Assembly (NCBI RefSeq): GCF_018687715.1
Contig: NC_056765.1
Coordinates: forward strand, 28,862,254-28,926,253
Length of the DNA stretch: 64,000 nt
From: Carya illinoinensis
Lineage: Eukaryota; Streptophyta; Magnoliopsida; Fagales; Juglandaceae
Direction of reading: 5' to 3'
The notes under the pieces are model-generated. The model did not search any database and had not been told where the DNA came from. It saw nothing but the letters and a program-made list of their open reading frames with translations. How positions within the stretch are numbered: position 1 is the stretch's first letter; each line of letters starts with the position of its first letter. Below are positions 1 to 11,334 of the stretch, one piece after another. The translations under genes were made by a program, and so were the position numbers.

Positions 1-126
1 TCGTGAGTTTTTGTCCTCGTTCTTCTAGTATTCAAATGTATTTAGGTGTTTCTTTTGTATACATCCTGTGTACATAGGCTTTGCCTATTGCATTTGATGA
101 ATAAAATTTTTACTTATAAAAAAAAA
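1..126 (+). mobile_element. 3' tail of an L1-type LINE cut by the window edge
   Basis: The segment ends in the 3' tail shared by most LINEs here: a GTATAC...GTGTAC...GGCTTTGCCTATT core, then GAATAAAATTTTTACTTAT and an A-run at about 118-126. The same core closes the LINEs ending near 8.1, 56.2, 56.8 and 62.9 kb on this strand. No coding part is left inside the window. It lies in what should be an upstream intron of the DRMY1-like gene. Confidence 0.7.
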
Positions 127-1150
127 CAATTTGTATGAATTGCTATTTGGTGAGTATGTGGATGTTCTACCATCATCCACCTTTAACCTCTCAATATGTT
201 CCACAGAATGGGAAAAACTGAAGTAAATTGTATCAAATGGTCCTTGAATTCAGGTAGCGTCCATAGTCCTTTTAGGGAAAATTAGTGGAAAATACATTTT
301 GCACCTCCAAACCACAACCACTTTTTAAATTTGTAGTTTTTGCCAATTTTTACTTTCGGCTCAAATCTAATGGTTAAGATCGTGGTAAAATTGATAATGT
401 GGTACAGACTTTAAAGGTCAATTTTATATGATGGTGCAAATTGCTAAAATTGAGTACTTTAGGCGTCAATTGCCACTTTTGATAGTTTGAGATGTGTATT
501 ACAAAACCAATAGTAGTTTGGGGTTGCAAAGTGTAATTTCCTCTAAATTACTTCTAGAAGGATTACAAAAATCGAATTTCCCCATTGTGACTATAAACCC
601 GTGCTCATACTTTGAATCGTCTAATATACACACAGATCTCTTATATTCAAGCTTGTGGCAGTTTCTGCAATCCTAGAATTTATTATTACCAGCCGTTTAT
701 TTTGGTGATGACTTTATATTTTTTCAATCACCCCATTTAAGAGACTCAGTGTACTCTGCCTTTTAATTCACAATGTAGCCACTAAATTCCCAAGTGATGG
801 CCAGGCACTAACCTGATAATTTGTGGATGTGTTAAAGTTTATCTTTTGTAACTGATAACCATAAGCAACAAAATTGCTGGAGAGGAATTGACTACACAAA
901 AACTGTAATATTGTGCTGCTTCAAAATTCTGTATGTGTCTTGTATAAAAAAAAGGTTCACCTCTTGATGATAGTTTTACAGTTATAGTTACACCTACCTT
1001 TATTCTACTAATAATCAGGGTATTTTTGTAGAATATAGATCATGCCAGTGAAACTCAACCTCCGTCCTCTCTTAGAGCTTTTCTGTCTTTCTTTGCTTTT
1101 TTCTCTTCTATCTATTTTGCTGGTTGTTATGGATTTTCAAACATATGCAG
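127..1150. other. Non-coding stretch, probably intron of the DRMY1-like gene
   Basis: I see no coding segment here. The last 100 bases are pyrimidine-rich and end in TATGCAG, a good 3' splice site for the exon at 1151. Earlier exons of that gene must lie left of the window. The stretch holds the inverted-repeat element at 287-541. Short open frames are not conserved-looking and are treated as chance. Confidence 0.5.
287..541. repeat. Short inverted-repeat element (MITE-like)
   Basis: The left end reads GGAAAATACATTTTGCACC followed by TCCAAACCAC. The right end, reverse complemented, reads GGAAATTACACTTTGCAACC followed by CCAAACTAC, so the two ends form imperfect inverted repeats of about 28 bases around roughly 200 bases of non-coding sequence. 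There is no ORF. Size and structure suit a non-autonomous DNA transposon, perhaps Mutator-derived. No convincing target-site duplication was found. Confidence 0.5.
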
Positions 1151-1301
1151 AGGTGGGCTATTATTAGGAAGCGACGTGAAAACTTGAATGTTGGAATCAA
1201 CTCCACTAGCTCACAACTTTCTGAGGCACGGCGTGCAGCTCATCATGTAATCTCACTAGCCCTCGATATGCCAGTTAAAAATTTTACAGCAGCTCGTCCT
1301 G
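1151..1301 (+). CDS. Internal exon of a MYB/homeodomain-like protein (DRMY1-type), partial gene
   Basis: The exon starts after a pyrimidine-rich tract and TATGCAG, and ends at a CTG/GTAATC donor. It encodes a basic segment beginning RWAIIRKRRENLN, followed by SEARRAAHHVISLALDMP. This resembles the conserved region after the MYB/SANT domain in plant homeodomain-like proteins of the At1g58220 (DRMY1)/At1g09710 group, which are nuclear and affect cell expansion and organ growth. That family call is from memory. The exon ends in phase 1 and joins the exon at 8155 in phase. The MYB domain itself would be left of the window. Confidence 0.6.
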
Positions 1302-1769
1302 GTAATCCTTTTTTCATTTTATTCTATTTTAATTTTATTGAAGTTGCTGACAAACAATTTGTCAAATATTCTAGTACTGCTTATTTATGACTGTCAAACA
1401 TTCTAGTATCTTGGCCTGCTTTTGGTGACCATTTTCAAAGGCCAAGGAGTTATTTGAGAAAATTGAATATTGACTTGCTAACTGTAAGAAGATATATATT
1501 TATCCAAAGGCTGTAGGATTACTTTGATCAAGAGCACTTTCTCTAATCTGCCCTCAAGTTTCATGTCTCTGCTTCCGCCTCCTTTTAATTTTGGCTAGAG
1601 AAACTGCAGTGGGACTTCCTTTTTTTGTTTTTTTTTTTGTTTTTGGGGTGGGGGGGGGGGGGGGGGGGGGGTGAAGAAATCAAATTTCACTTCGTATATT
1701 GGGCAGGGCACAAGTATTTAATCTGATTTCTGATGATAGCTTAGGAGTTCTTAATCTAGATTGTTTGAT

Positions 1770-2440
1770 GGCGCACTTTTAGGGAAGTGGCTTTGGCACC
1801 ATCAGAATGAGAGACAAGCTTCGTGAACATCAGTTGTAGAATCTAAATATGGATGTCCATTTGGTGGGTGGTGTTCTAATGAGTCCAAGGGCTATATCAG
1901 GTGGGATTATGGAAGAACATAAGAAAAGATTGGGGGAGATTTTCTAACTATTCTAGATTTTAAATAGGAGATGGAGTCAGGATTAGATTCGGGCACGATG
2001 TGTACAGTGTGTTGTATTGCTTGTGTCAAAAATGCTTTTGCGGTAGATGATTAGGAAATATGTAGTGAACTTCCTCAATGGAATGCAAGCTTTATCATAG
2101 CAGTTTATGATTGGGAAATAGAAGCTTTTACAATATTCTTAATTTATCATATTCCAGTAGTTGGAGAAGAAAAGGATGTGAAGACAAGCTCCTATGGGCC
2201 CTTTCTAAGAAATGAATGTTTGATGTCAGCTCTTTTTTTAATATCCTTATTCCACATAATAACAATCAAGATCCTTTCCTTGGAGGAGTAGTTCCCCCAA
2301 GAGCTGCGTTTTTTGCTTTGACAGTCTCATTAGGGAAGATTTTCACCATGGATAATCCAATAAAAGAAATTTTGCTAAAAGAAAAGAAATTTTTCTTGTA
2401 TCTTTTTCTAATTCATAGGTGACTATCACTATGAATATGA
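1770..2440 (+). mobile_element. Fragment of an L1-type LINE, ORF2 C-terminal part
   Basis: Broken frames resemble the post-RT part of the other LINEs: LGKWLW near 1780, KYGCPFGGWC near 1840, then the zinc-finger-like segment RAAFFALTVSLGKIFTMDN near 2300-2350. Stops and frameshifts are frequent and both ends are missing. It is a separate, older fragment upstream of the longer LINE that begins near 2.8 kb. A stretch containing TATCTTTTTCTAATTCATAG is repeated at about 2398 and 2453, a local duplication. Confidence 0.6.
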
Positions 2441-2687
2441 TACCCTCAATGACTATCTTTTTCTAATTCATAGGTGACTTCAATGGACTTAGTTGGGTCT
2501 CACTGGATATGATTTTGTCTAGGCAACCGGATAATTCTTGTGAAGAGAATATAAATGATGCATGGTTTGTAAAGCATTTAGGTAGTGGTTTTGATTTATA
2601 TAACTGATTGCTTAGATGTTTTGGTTTCCAATGTTTCCGAAGTCCTGTGAAGAGAATCTTGTTCGTAAGTCATGTCATGTTTGAAAG

Positions 2688-2691
<4 letters not shown>

Positions 2692-2747
<56 letters not shown>
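2692..2747. repeat. (CT)n microsatellite
   Basis: An uninterrupted CT dinucleotide run of about 56 bases just upstream of the first recognisable LINE ORF1 sequence. It may be part of the 5' leader of that LINE or pre-existing intron DNA. Confidence 0.9.
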
Positions 2748-2750
<3 letters not shown>

Positions 2751-2807
2751 AAGTTTTCTGATGTCTTTCGCCGGAGTTTTCATTGATTATTTGGTTAATG
2801 CTCAGTG

Positions 2808-5800
2808 ATTAGAGCAGGGCTTTTTGCATTTAGATGGGTTCGTTTTGGAAGATACTTAATGATCAGAAGCTCTTTGAATTTAATCATGAGAATGCTTAGC
2901 GGTGGAGGATCACTGAGAATTGTCGTAGGGTCACTAAGTATATCTCCATTAATGGGCTGGCCTCTGTGGTGGGAGCTTGTGGAGCGTCTGTTGGCACTTC
3001 TGAGTTTTTCAAAACTCAAAGGAAGGGGAGCCAGGTGTTGGTGGCTCAAAGATGTCATAACAGATTTGGGAGATTCTTGGCTCTGTCAGAGTTTGGTCAA
3101 GAAAAAAGACGTGGTTTTATCGCTATATTGGAAGGATCAAATGGAAAGGGGTGGAAAAGGTTTGAGGCTTTATTGGTCATTAAACATAACATGGACTTGA
3201 TGTTGAAGTGGATTGAATAGGGTGTGGGTCCTTATGGATTTACTAACGGGCTTCTGGATGTGCAAAATGGCTTATTGGGTGTTGGGCCATTCCAAGGAGT
3301 GGGCAGCAAGAAGTCCAATGACCATAAGGGTGGTAAGAGAATTGCGAGCAGGCTGGGCTTGGATAAAAGCCTGAAAAGGGTGTGGCAGGTTAAACGTAAC
3401 GTTAATATTTTGTTTGCTTTGGGCATATCGGGTGTATCGGCTATATCAGGTGTATCGGTCTCAACTCCTTCTTCAAGCATGTCGGCGCTGTTACCTCCCT
3501 CGATGGTCTGCCTGCCTCCGGCGAGTCTATTGGTGGTGTGTCAGACCTTGCTCTGACGCCGGTAGCTGAAGTGGGTGATATAGTATCTCGGGAGGAGCTG
3601 AGTGGTGGGGAGAGTAACCCGCTCGTGTCTCTTGCCCCTTTGGTTTCACATGTGCCTCTCCTGGAGTCTTTTCCCTTGTCTCTAAAGCCTATTATGCTAG
3701 TTCAAAATTTGTTGAATGCTAGGATGGCCGATTGTCTGGTGGTGGCTAACTCAGGGTATCTGCTTCAGGAGGTTTCTGATGAGGAGGGTTTTGTAGATCC
3801 TAGACTTTAACTGAATATATATGAGGGGGAATGCTTTGAAGAGGATGTGAGTAGCCCGACTCCTATTCGTACACTCCTGCCTCATTTTTTAACCAGTTCA
3901 GCTTCAAATTGAGTTTTAAAAAAGGTTGAAGAAGTACATGCTTGTGTGGGGATTCCTTGTTTTGGTTTGAAGAACAATTCAAGGCCCTTCTTGTGGCTAT
4001 TGAAGCTGGTCGCACCTCGTCTTTGAAGTCAGCTTCTAAGAAGGAGAGGGAGTTAAAAAGATTAGAATGTTCTATCACTTATTCTTTGAAGGAAGGCAGT
4101 GTGGGTAGGGACAGATTGAAAGGGAGGGCATCTCTTGTTTCTCATGATGCCTAAGATTCTTTCTTGGAATGTGAGGGGAATTAACAATGTTAATAAGCGC
4201 CTTCGCATAAGGTCTCTTGTTCGTAGCTGGAAGATTGATATTGTTTGTTTGCAGGAAACAAAACTGGATTTTATTGATAGAAGCATTACTAGTAGCTTGT
4301 TTTTTGTGGGGTGTGGGGTCTTTTTTTTTTTTTTTTGTTGGGGGGGTGGGGTTTCCTTTGAGGATTGGGTCTATTTGGCTTCTTTGGGAGCTTCGGGTGG
4401 TGTCCTTTGATGTGGGATGGTAGAGTGGTGGATTTGTTGGAGGAGTGTATTGGGTGGTTTACTATTGCATGTTCTTTTAAAAATTCTGAAGATGGGTGGA
4501 AGTGGGCTTTGGCGGGAGTTTATGGGCCAAATTTGGCCAAGGATAGATGTTTCTTGTGGGAGGAATTGTCGGGTTTGTATTATTCGTGGGATTTTCCTTG
4601 GTGCATGTGTGAGGATTTCAACACAACTCGTTTCACGTTCAAGAGACACTAGTATGTCATTGGCTATGGAGGAGTTTTCAGATTTTATTTTTGACTTGGA
4701 TCTTTTGGATCTTCCCCTTGTTGGTGGAACATTCACTTGGTCCAATAGTAGGAGCTAGTCGAGACTGGATAGATTCCTTGTTTCTCCATCTTGGGAGCTT
4801 CATTTTCCTAGGTTATGTCAAAAGAGAATGTTTCGGATTTGTTCATATCACTTTCCAATTTTGCTAGACTGCAGAGGTATACACGAGGGCCGATGGTATT
4901 TCAAGATATGTGGTTTGGCGCTGATGGGTTTGTGGATAGGGTTAGGAGGTGGTGGATTTCTTATCAGTTTACGGGTACTCCTAGCTTTATCCTTGCTAGT
5001 AAACTTAAGGCCTTGAAGAATGATTTAAAGAAGTGGAATGTTGAAGCTCTCAGGAATGTTGACATTCAGAAAAAAATCTCTCTTGGAGGAGTTGCATGCT
5101 TTGGAGGTTGGAGAGGAGATTGTGGCCTTGAACAAGGAAACAAGGAGACAATGTCAAGGAAAAAAGAGGAGGTAACCGAGCTTGAAAGAATTTTGTTGAG
5201 GGAAGAGATTTCTTGGAGGCAAAAGTCAACGGCCCTTTGGTTGAAAGAGGGTGACAAATGTACAAAATTTTTCCACAGGATGGCCAACTCACATAGGCAT
5301 TGCAACGCCATTGAGATGCTTTATTCTAAAAATAATGTGCTTCATCCCCAAGATCATATTGTGCAGTTCTATGAAGTTCTTCTAACTAAGCCGGCTAATT
5401 GGAGTCCTAATCTTGATGGTTTGGTTTTCGATTCCTTGGATTCTTCTTCTGCTAGTTGGTTGGAGAGACTATTTGAGGAAAATGAGGTTTATCAGGTGGT
5501 TTGTGGCATGGTCAAAGATAAAGCCCCTGGCTCGGCTGGCTTTTCCATGGGTTTCTTTCAAGTTTGTTGAGATGTTGTGAAAGTAGATGTGTTGCAGGTT
5601 TTCTAGGAATTTTTCAGCTATCAAAAGTTTGAGAAGTCTCTTAATGCCAACTTCATCTCTCTTATTCCTAAAATAGTTGGGGCCTCTGAGTTGAAGGATT
5701 TTCACCCCTTTAGCTTGGTAAGTAGGGTTTATAAGATAATTTCTAAACTGCTTGCCAGTTGCTTGAGTACAATGATGCATAGAATTATTTCTTAACTCCA

Positions 5801-8101
5801 AAATGCCTTCATTTGGGGTAGGTAAATTCTTGATTCTGTTTTGATTGCTAATGAATGTTTAGATAGCCGTATGAGGGAGGGTGTCCTGGGTGTCCTTTGC
5901 AAGCTAGATATGGAGAAGGCGTTCGATCATGTGAATTGGGATTTTCTTCTCTATATACTTGGGAGATATGGTTTTGGGGAGAGGTGGTGTGCGTGGATTA
6001 GGCATTGTGTCTCTACTGCTCGGTTTTCTATGTTAGTTAATGGAATTCCTTGTGGTTTCTTTCATAGCTCTCGTGGATTAAGACAAGGGGATCTATTATC
6101 TCCTTTCCTTTTTGACATCATCATCGAAGCATTGAGTCGAATGGTGGAGGCTGCTATAGGGGGGGTTTCTTTCTAGATTTACGGTGGGAAATGTTAACAA
6201 TGGCTTCATCACTCTTTCTCACATTCTTTTTGTAGATTATACTATTATCTTTTCTGATGCTGATGGTGGACAGATTCAAGCCTTAAGGGGCTGTTTTACC
6301 ATGCTTTGAAGCTGTTTCAGGCCTTAAGGTTAACTTGAATAAGTCGGAGTTGGCTCTGGTGGGAGAGGTGAGGAATATTAACTGTTTGGCAGAGATTTTG
6401 GGGTGTAAAGTTGCTGCTCTACCTATGAAATACCTTGGCCTTCCATTGGGGGCGTCTTTCAAAGCTGAGTCTATTTGGGATGGCGTAGCTGAGAAGATTG
6501 AGAAAAGGCTAGCGGGTTGGAAGATGTTATATCTATCAAAAGGGGGTAGGATCACTCTAATTAAAAGTACCCTTTCGAATCTTCCAACCTATTATCTTTC
6601 TTTATTTCCTTTGCCTATTGGGGTGGGCAACTGTATTGAGAAATTATTTCGTACCTTTTTGTGGGGAGGTATGAGGAGACTGAATTTCACCTTATTAGTT
6701 GGAATCGAGTTTGCTCTCCCATTCCAAATGGTGGTTTGGAGGTTCGTAATTTGAGTAGTTTCAACAAAGCCTTGTTGGTGAAATGGCTGTAGAGGTATCA
6801 TTTGGAAGGGGAGTTGTTGTGAAGGGAGATTATAGATCAGAAATATGGATGTGATTTTTTTTTGGGGGGGGGGGGGGGGGGGGAGGGGGTTAGGAGGACC
6901 CCTTTTTTTCATTTAATGTCCGGGAACCTCTCCAAGGCAGGGTCCTTCGGATCCACCCCTACGGAGTAAACCCCGGCCCCGTCCTCCGCACCCTCGGAAG
7001 TTTCTCTATACTAAACTGATTAAATCGTTGGCTTTTCACCAGGGTGTGTGGCCCCAAAAGATTGTTTGGATGCATGAAATGTTGAACCTTGGACCTTGAA
7101 GGGAGTGATACCCCAAAGAAAGTTAGGGGGACCTACGGTGTGAGTCTTTGGAAATTTATTAACCATACAAACTTTGTTGTGGGTGAGGGTTCAAGGATCC
7201 TTTTTTGATTTGATACTTGGTGTGGTGATCAGGCTCTTTTTAGTGTGTTTCTGGGTATCTTTCGCTTAGCTGCTCACCAGTTTGCTTCTGTTTCTGATGT
7301 GTTAGTCCATTCCAATGGATTCTTGCATTGGGATGTTGGTTTTACTAGAGCTGTACAGGACTGGGAACTCGATGAGGTGACTGATTTTTTTCCTTGCGGA
7401 TTGGGGGGTATTGAGAGGGATAAACTGACTTGGAAGCATACGGGATGTAAAAAGTTCTTGGTTCGGTCCTATTACAAGGTGCTAACTGTCCAGCACTGTT
7501 CTCCTTTTCCATGGAAGACAATTTGGAGGTCTCATGTGCCTTCCAAATTAGCATTCTTCATATGGACAGCTTCACTTGGTAAAATTTTGACTATCGATAA
7601 CTTGAGAAAGCGGGGTTTTGTTATTATGGAGTGGTGCTTCATGTGTAAGAAACATGGAGAATCTGTGGATCATTTACTTTTGCATTGTGTGGTGTCAAAG
7701 GCATTGTGGGATGGTGTGTTCAGTAGAGTTGGGCTGGTTTGGCTTATGCCAATGAAAGTAGTGGATTTGCTTGCATGCTGGATGGGGCTTCGTCGTTCTA
7801 AACAAGTGGCTGCGGTGTGGAAGATGGTTCCTCTGTGTCTCATGTAGTGTATTTGGTGGAAAAGGAACGGGCGATGCTTTAATAATGAGCACTCTTTCGA
7901 GGAAATCTGGAAATTCTTTGTATTTTCTTTATTGCAATGGTCTTCTGCTTTAGGACTTGATGGAGCTTATGCTCATATTTTTCTCTCTCTTTCCCCCCTC
8001 TTAGAATGTATATAGGTGCTTTTTTTGTATACTTTCTATATACATGGGCTTCGCCTATTACTTCGCTGAATAAAACTTCTTTTATTATCAAAATAAATAA
8101 A
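2808..8101 (+). mobile_element. Near full-length but decayed L1-type LINE inside an intron
   Basis: A broken ORF1 (about 2808-3810) contains a segment like the ORF1 of the LINE at 44.2 kb (GQEKRRGFIAILEG). ORF2 begins near 4147 with an endonuclease start, MPKILSWNVRGINN, and VCLQETKLD. The reverse transcriptase core is at 5841-6176 ([28 protein letters not shown]). A zinc-finger-like C-terminus ends near 7850 (WCFMCKKHGESVDHLLLHC). The tail has GCCTATT and an A-rich end at about 8085-8101. Stops and frameshifts occur throughout. The YADD-type catalytic motif reads FVDYT near 6229, so the RT is dead. It accounts for most of the intron between the two DRMY1-like exons. Confidence 0.85.
6857..7105. 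mobile_element. GC-rich insertion of about 250 bp within the LINE
   Basis: LINE sequence runs to AAATATGGATGTG (about 6853) and resumes near AAAGTTAGGGGGACCTACGG (about 7112), as judged against the LINEs at 48.7 and 61.9 kb. Between them is a T8/G20 tract, then GC-rich DNA unlike LINE sequence (CTCCAAGGCAGGGTCCTTCG near 6930, CCCCTACGGAGTAAACCCCG near 6955), ending GAACCTTGGACCTTGAAGGG near 7083. No ORF, clear terminal repeats or target duplication were seen. A SINE or short DNA transposon is possible. Confidence 0.4.
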
Positions 8102-8154
8102 TGTTGTCAATGCAATTAGTTTTTAGTAGTTATTTGTTTACATCTCTCTTTGAG

Positions 8155-9134
8155 TGGGGGGAATAGCTGGCACAAACATGACCAGTTACTCCGTGCTTCC
8201 AACTGCAACTGCAGAAGCTGCTGAGGTTGGCAGCATTATACAAGCCAAAGACAAGTCCCATCAAGGCTCTGTTCCTACAAAAACATCTCCAATGGGATCA
8301 TTGGGTCCCACAGAAAAATCTCAAGTATCCTCGAAGAAACCTTCAGCATCTACCATTGGTTCCGATTCTGTTTTAAGAGCAACTGCAGTTGCTGCTGGTG
8401 CTCGCATTGCTTCTCCATCAGATGTTGCATCGTTTATCAAGGCTACTCAGACAAAGAATGCTGTCCATATCAAACCTGCAAGTGGTTATTCAACCAAACC
8501 ATCCATGCCTGGTGGTGTGTCAACTCTCTCAGAGACTCAAACTAATCTACTTCATGTTTGTCCTGGCCCCGAAGCCACACATCCTGGTTCGGCAAAAGCT
8601 GCCTCACCACCAATTCAGCGTACTCTATCTGCCACATCATTGAATAGGTCATCAGGGCAAATTAATGCTGTTATCTCTACTTTGCCCCCTGAACATTTGC
8701 CAAAGCTAGAGGTTAAGGCTGTAGATGAGATCGAAATCAAAGATGGAGCATGTGTCTCAAGAAATGCACAAACTGAGCGAATTCAAGAGAATAAAGAATC
8801 CTCCCCAGATTTGAAACCAGAGTTAGAAAAACAAATGACTGATGTCGACAATTCTAGGAGTTCTTTGAACATGAAGACAGCTGAAAGTTATCACCAAGCT
8901 GTCGGTGACAACCAGGCGGAAGTTAGACAAAGCACAGATGCTACAGAACTTAGGACTTCACCAGTTAGAGGCGACATTCAATCTGCACTTAAGGAGAACT
9001 GTGAGAATCAGGGCACAGATGAGAAACTGGCGGATTTGCCAAGCATTGTAGCAGATAGATTCGATGAAAAGCTGGTGGTTTTAAGAAAAAATGAGGGTGG
9101 CAATGAGATTGAAGAGGAGAATAAGGTTAAGTAA
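8155..9134 (+). CDS. Terminal exon of the MYB/homeodomain-like protein (DRMY1-type)
   Basis: It opens after TCTCTCTTTGAG with TG GGG GGA, completing the phase-1 codon left by the exon ending at 1301, so the protein reads AARP-VGGIAGTNM across the join. About 326 residues follow without interruption to a TAA at 9132-9134. The segment is rich in Ser, Thr and Ala and looks disordered. It includes the recognisable stretch RATAVAAGARIASPSDVASF and an acidic, Glu/Lys-rich C-terminus. The open frame, host-like codon use and phase match argue that the gene is functional despite the LINE-filled intron. The nuclear regulatory role is inferred from family resemblance only. Confidence 0.7.
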
Positions 9135-9966
9135 CTTGTGCAAATTAATATAATTCGTTTGTGGGTCTAGGTTAAATTTTCGTTTTTTGTTTTGGAAAAA
9201 GTGTAAATTTGGATGTTGAAGAATATTGTGGAAGTGAAATGATGGGATGATGATCAATGTAATTGTTGCAACTTTTAATTTTCTTTTTTCCTCATTCTGT
9301 TGAGGGATGGTATTACCGTGGATGCATTTGACGGTTCAAGATGGACATATTCTGAGTTTTACAGGGAAAGGGATCTCTGTTTATATGATAAAAAATGTCT
9401 TATTAATTATTATGATATTCACCTTCTTGTATACATACACACAGAAGTGAGAACGGAGCGTTATTAATTTCACAAAGAATAGCAAAGAAAAACAGAAATA
9501 GTTCACTTCGTATGCAGGCACGAGACCCCCCCCATGCAAAAGCTGGTAGCCTGGTAGTTATTTGTTGATAATGTCTCGTAATAAAAATCCAAGTAAAGGC
9601 CCCTAAAAAGACCTTCAACCTGTAATTTCATGAGGTAAAAATTTTAAAAAAAAAAAAAAAAAAAAAAAACACTGTTAAAGTCTCCAATCAGAAATGCACA
9701 GTAGTAAAACCTAACCATAGATATAATTTTTTTTTCTTTTTCTTTTCATAAGAAGCAATCAGTACAATTAGAATGTATAAGATGTATAAAGCAGAATTGG
9801 GGCCTACAACTGCAAAAATTAGAAACTACCAAGTTTCCCTTCTGTTTCCCTGAATCACACAAATAAGGATATTTTAATTACCCACATTAAAAATTAAAGT
9901 TACAAGCACAATAAACCTCTCTTCAATACCTACCTACAGAGGCATATCTCTGGTTAAATAAAAGAG
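9135..9966. other. 3' UTR of the DRMY1-like gene and intergenic DNA
   Basis: The first 150-250 bases after the stop are T-rich, as in plant 3' UTRs, and no gene is visible beyond. An A-run occupies about 9643-9669. I see no coding segment. Confidence 0.4.
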
Positions 9967-10139
9967 AAATGATATTTGCAGTCGTAGTTGTGTAAACGCC
10001 GCGCAGTCTCTTTGAAAAAAGTGGATTAATACAGGATCCACATGAAAAAAAAAATTAACTTTTTTAATCGTGGACCCCTCTCTTTTTCAAAGCGATTGCG
10101 CGGCATTTGCACACTCCACGACTGTATTAGCATTACTCT
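9967..10139. repeat. MITE of the GCAGTCGT family
   Basis: The left end is AAATGATATTTGCAGTCGTA followed by GTTGTGTAAACGCCGCGCAG. The right end, reverse complemented, is AGAGTAATGCTAATACAGTC followed by GTGGAGTGTGCAAATGCCGCGCA. The ends pair as imperfect inverted repeats of about 40 bases around a short core containing GGATCCACATGAAAA. Related copies lie at 37895-38357 and 51267-51439. There is no ORF, as expected for a non-autonomous DNA transposon. Confidence 0.7.
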
Positions 10140-11334
10140 AAAAAAAAACCTATCTAAAGAAGCATCTAAGACCCCAGAGTCAACAAATATTCAGCATAGG
10201 TTTTGAAGCAATAACAAAAAAACAAATGAATGGAATCTTTGTATCGATGAATGGAAGTGCTTTTTTTTGTTTTTTATGGAAGTGCTTTTTTTTTTTTTTT
10301 TTTTTTTTTTTTTCTTTCTTTTGATATGATGGAACTGAAGTGCTAAACCTCAGCCGGAACCTTCTGAGACTCAATACTCGGTATGAAGAGCAAAACCTAT
10401 TGTCTGTCCAAAACCATTGGTCTCACCATGTTAAACTGAAACTTTCCAAGAGCTCCAAGACCCTGCCATGGTAAGCATATGTTAGAAAAATATGCGCACT
10501 CAATTAAGCCATAAGGGTTTGCAAGGGAAGCAAAACATCCAATCATTCCAAGAAGGATAGGCAAGATACTGCGTTAACATCAAACTCAGAACACAGTAGA
10601 ATAAAAATATCCCTTTTACATTAGGTTCAAGATTATTTGCTTAACCAATATGGTAAGCAACCGAAAAAAGTTAAAACTACTAATTAGTTCTCAAGCAGAA
10701 TTTGATATCAACAAGATAGAACGAGGGCAATGCTGGAAAGCACAAAGATACAAGATCTAGACACAAAATCTGAGTTAATTAAACTCTGTTGTATATGGTA
10801 CAATCCCCATCAAATAAACCCCAAAGAAAAAGGAATAAAAATTTTCAACCTACCTTACACCAACACTTTAATAAATTAAAGATCTAAAAGCATTCCTTCA
10901 TAGAGCAGCATTGGGATAATATGAAAGATCATTCAAACAATTACATTTTTCCTGAACAAGAAGGCAGAGGGAAGATAGCATTCCTACCTAGGTGTCACGA
11001 TGGTATCATCGACCCCCTGGCGCACTGAAGATGAGTGGCTAAACAATTCCATGCGGGGAGGCAATTACTCCATGCAGGATCAAGCCATAGTCTATCCAAC
11101 TCCACAGATGGCATATTGGTAAACAAGTCAGTCCGCATGGATTAATGAGCATGAAACCTGTGACCCCTAACCACTGCTGATACGAATCAGATCCATGACC
11201 TCTTTTTCACCAAACCACTTGGGAGTGGGTTTAACTGCTAGGGCAGAGCCTATGATGGTTATATGAAGACTGACTTGAGTGAACACCGTGGGAGATCTAG
11301 CATGGCATCGGCAAGCCTTTTGAGATGGAGAATA
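10140..11334. other. Intergenic DNA, probably including the PPR gene's 3' UTR
   Basis: No gene is supported. A T/A-rich tract lies at about 10261-10320. The minus strand downstream of the PPR stop has splice-like signals (for example CCATGGCAG read on the minus strand near 10467), so a spliced 3' UTR is possible. A minus-strand open stretch of about 50 codons ends near 10389, but I recognise nothing in it. Confidence 0.35.

Noticed and set aside
1646..1672. Long G run (and similar runs at about 6866-6886, 14314-14329 and 27216-27232) as possible quadruplex or functional sites
   Set aside because: Simple homopolymers next to transposon debris. Length is uncertain in sequencing and no associated feature was found.
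4371..4745. Minus-strand 124-codon frame inside the 2.8-8.1 kb LINE
   Set aside because: It is antisense to the LINE endonuclease, whose conserved residues read on the plus strand.
10389..10560. Minus-strand open stretch ending FQFNMVRPMVLDRQ
   Set aside because: About 50 codons, open across a possible splice acceptor, but no recognisable family. It could equally be the PPR gene's 3' UTR.
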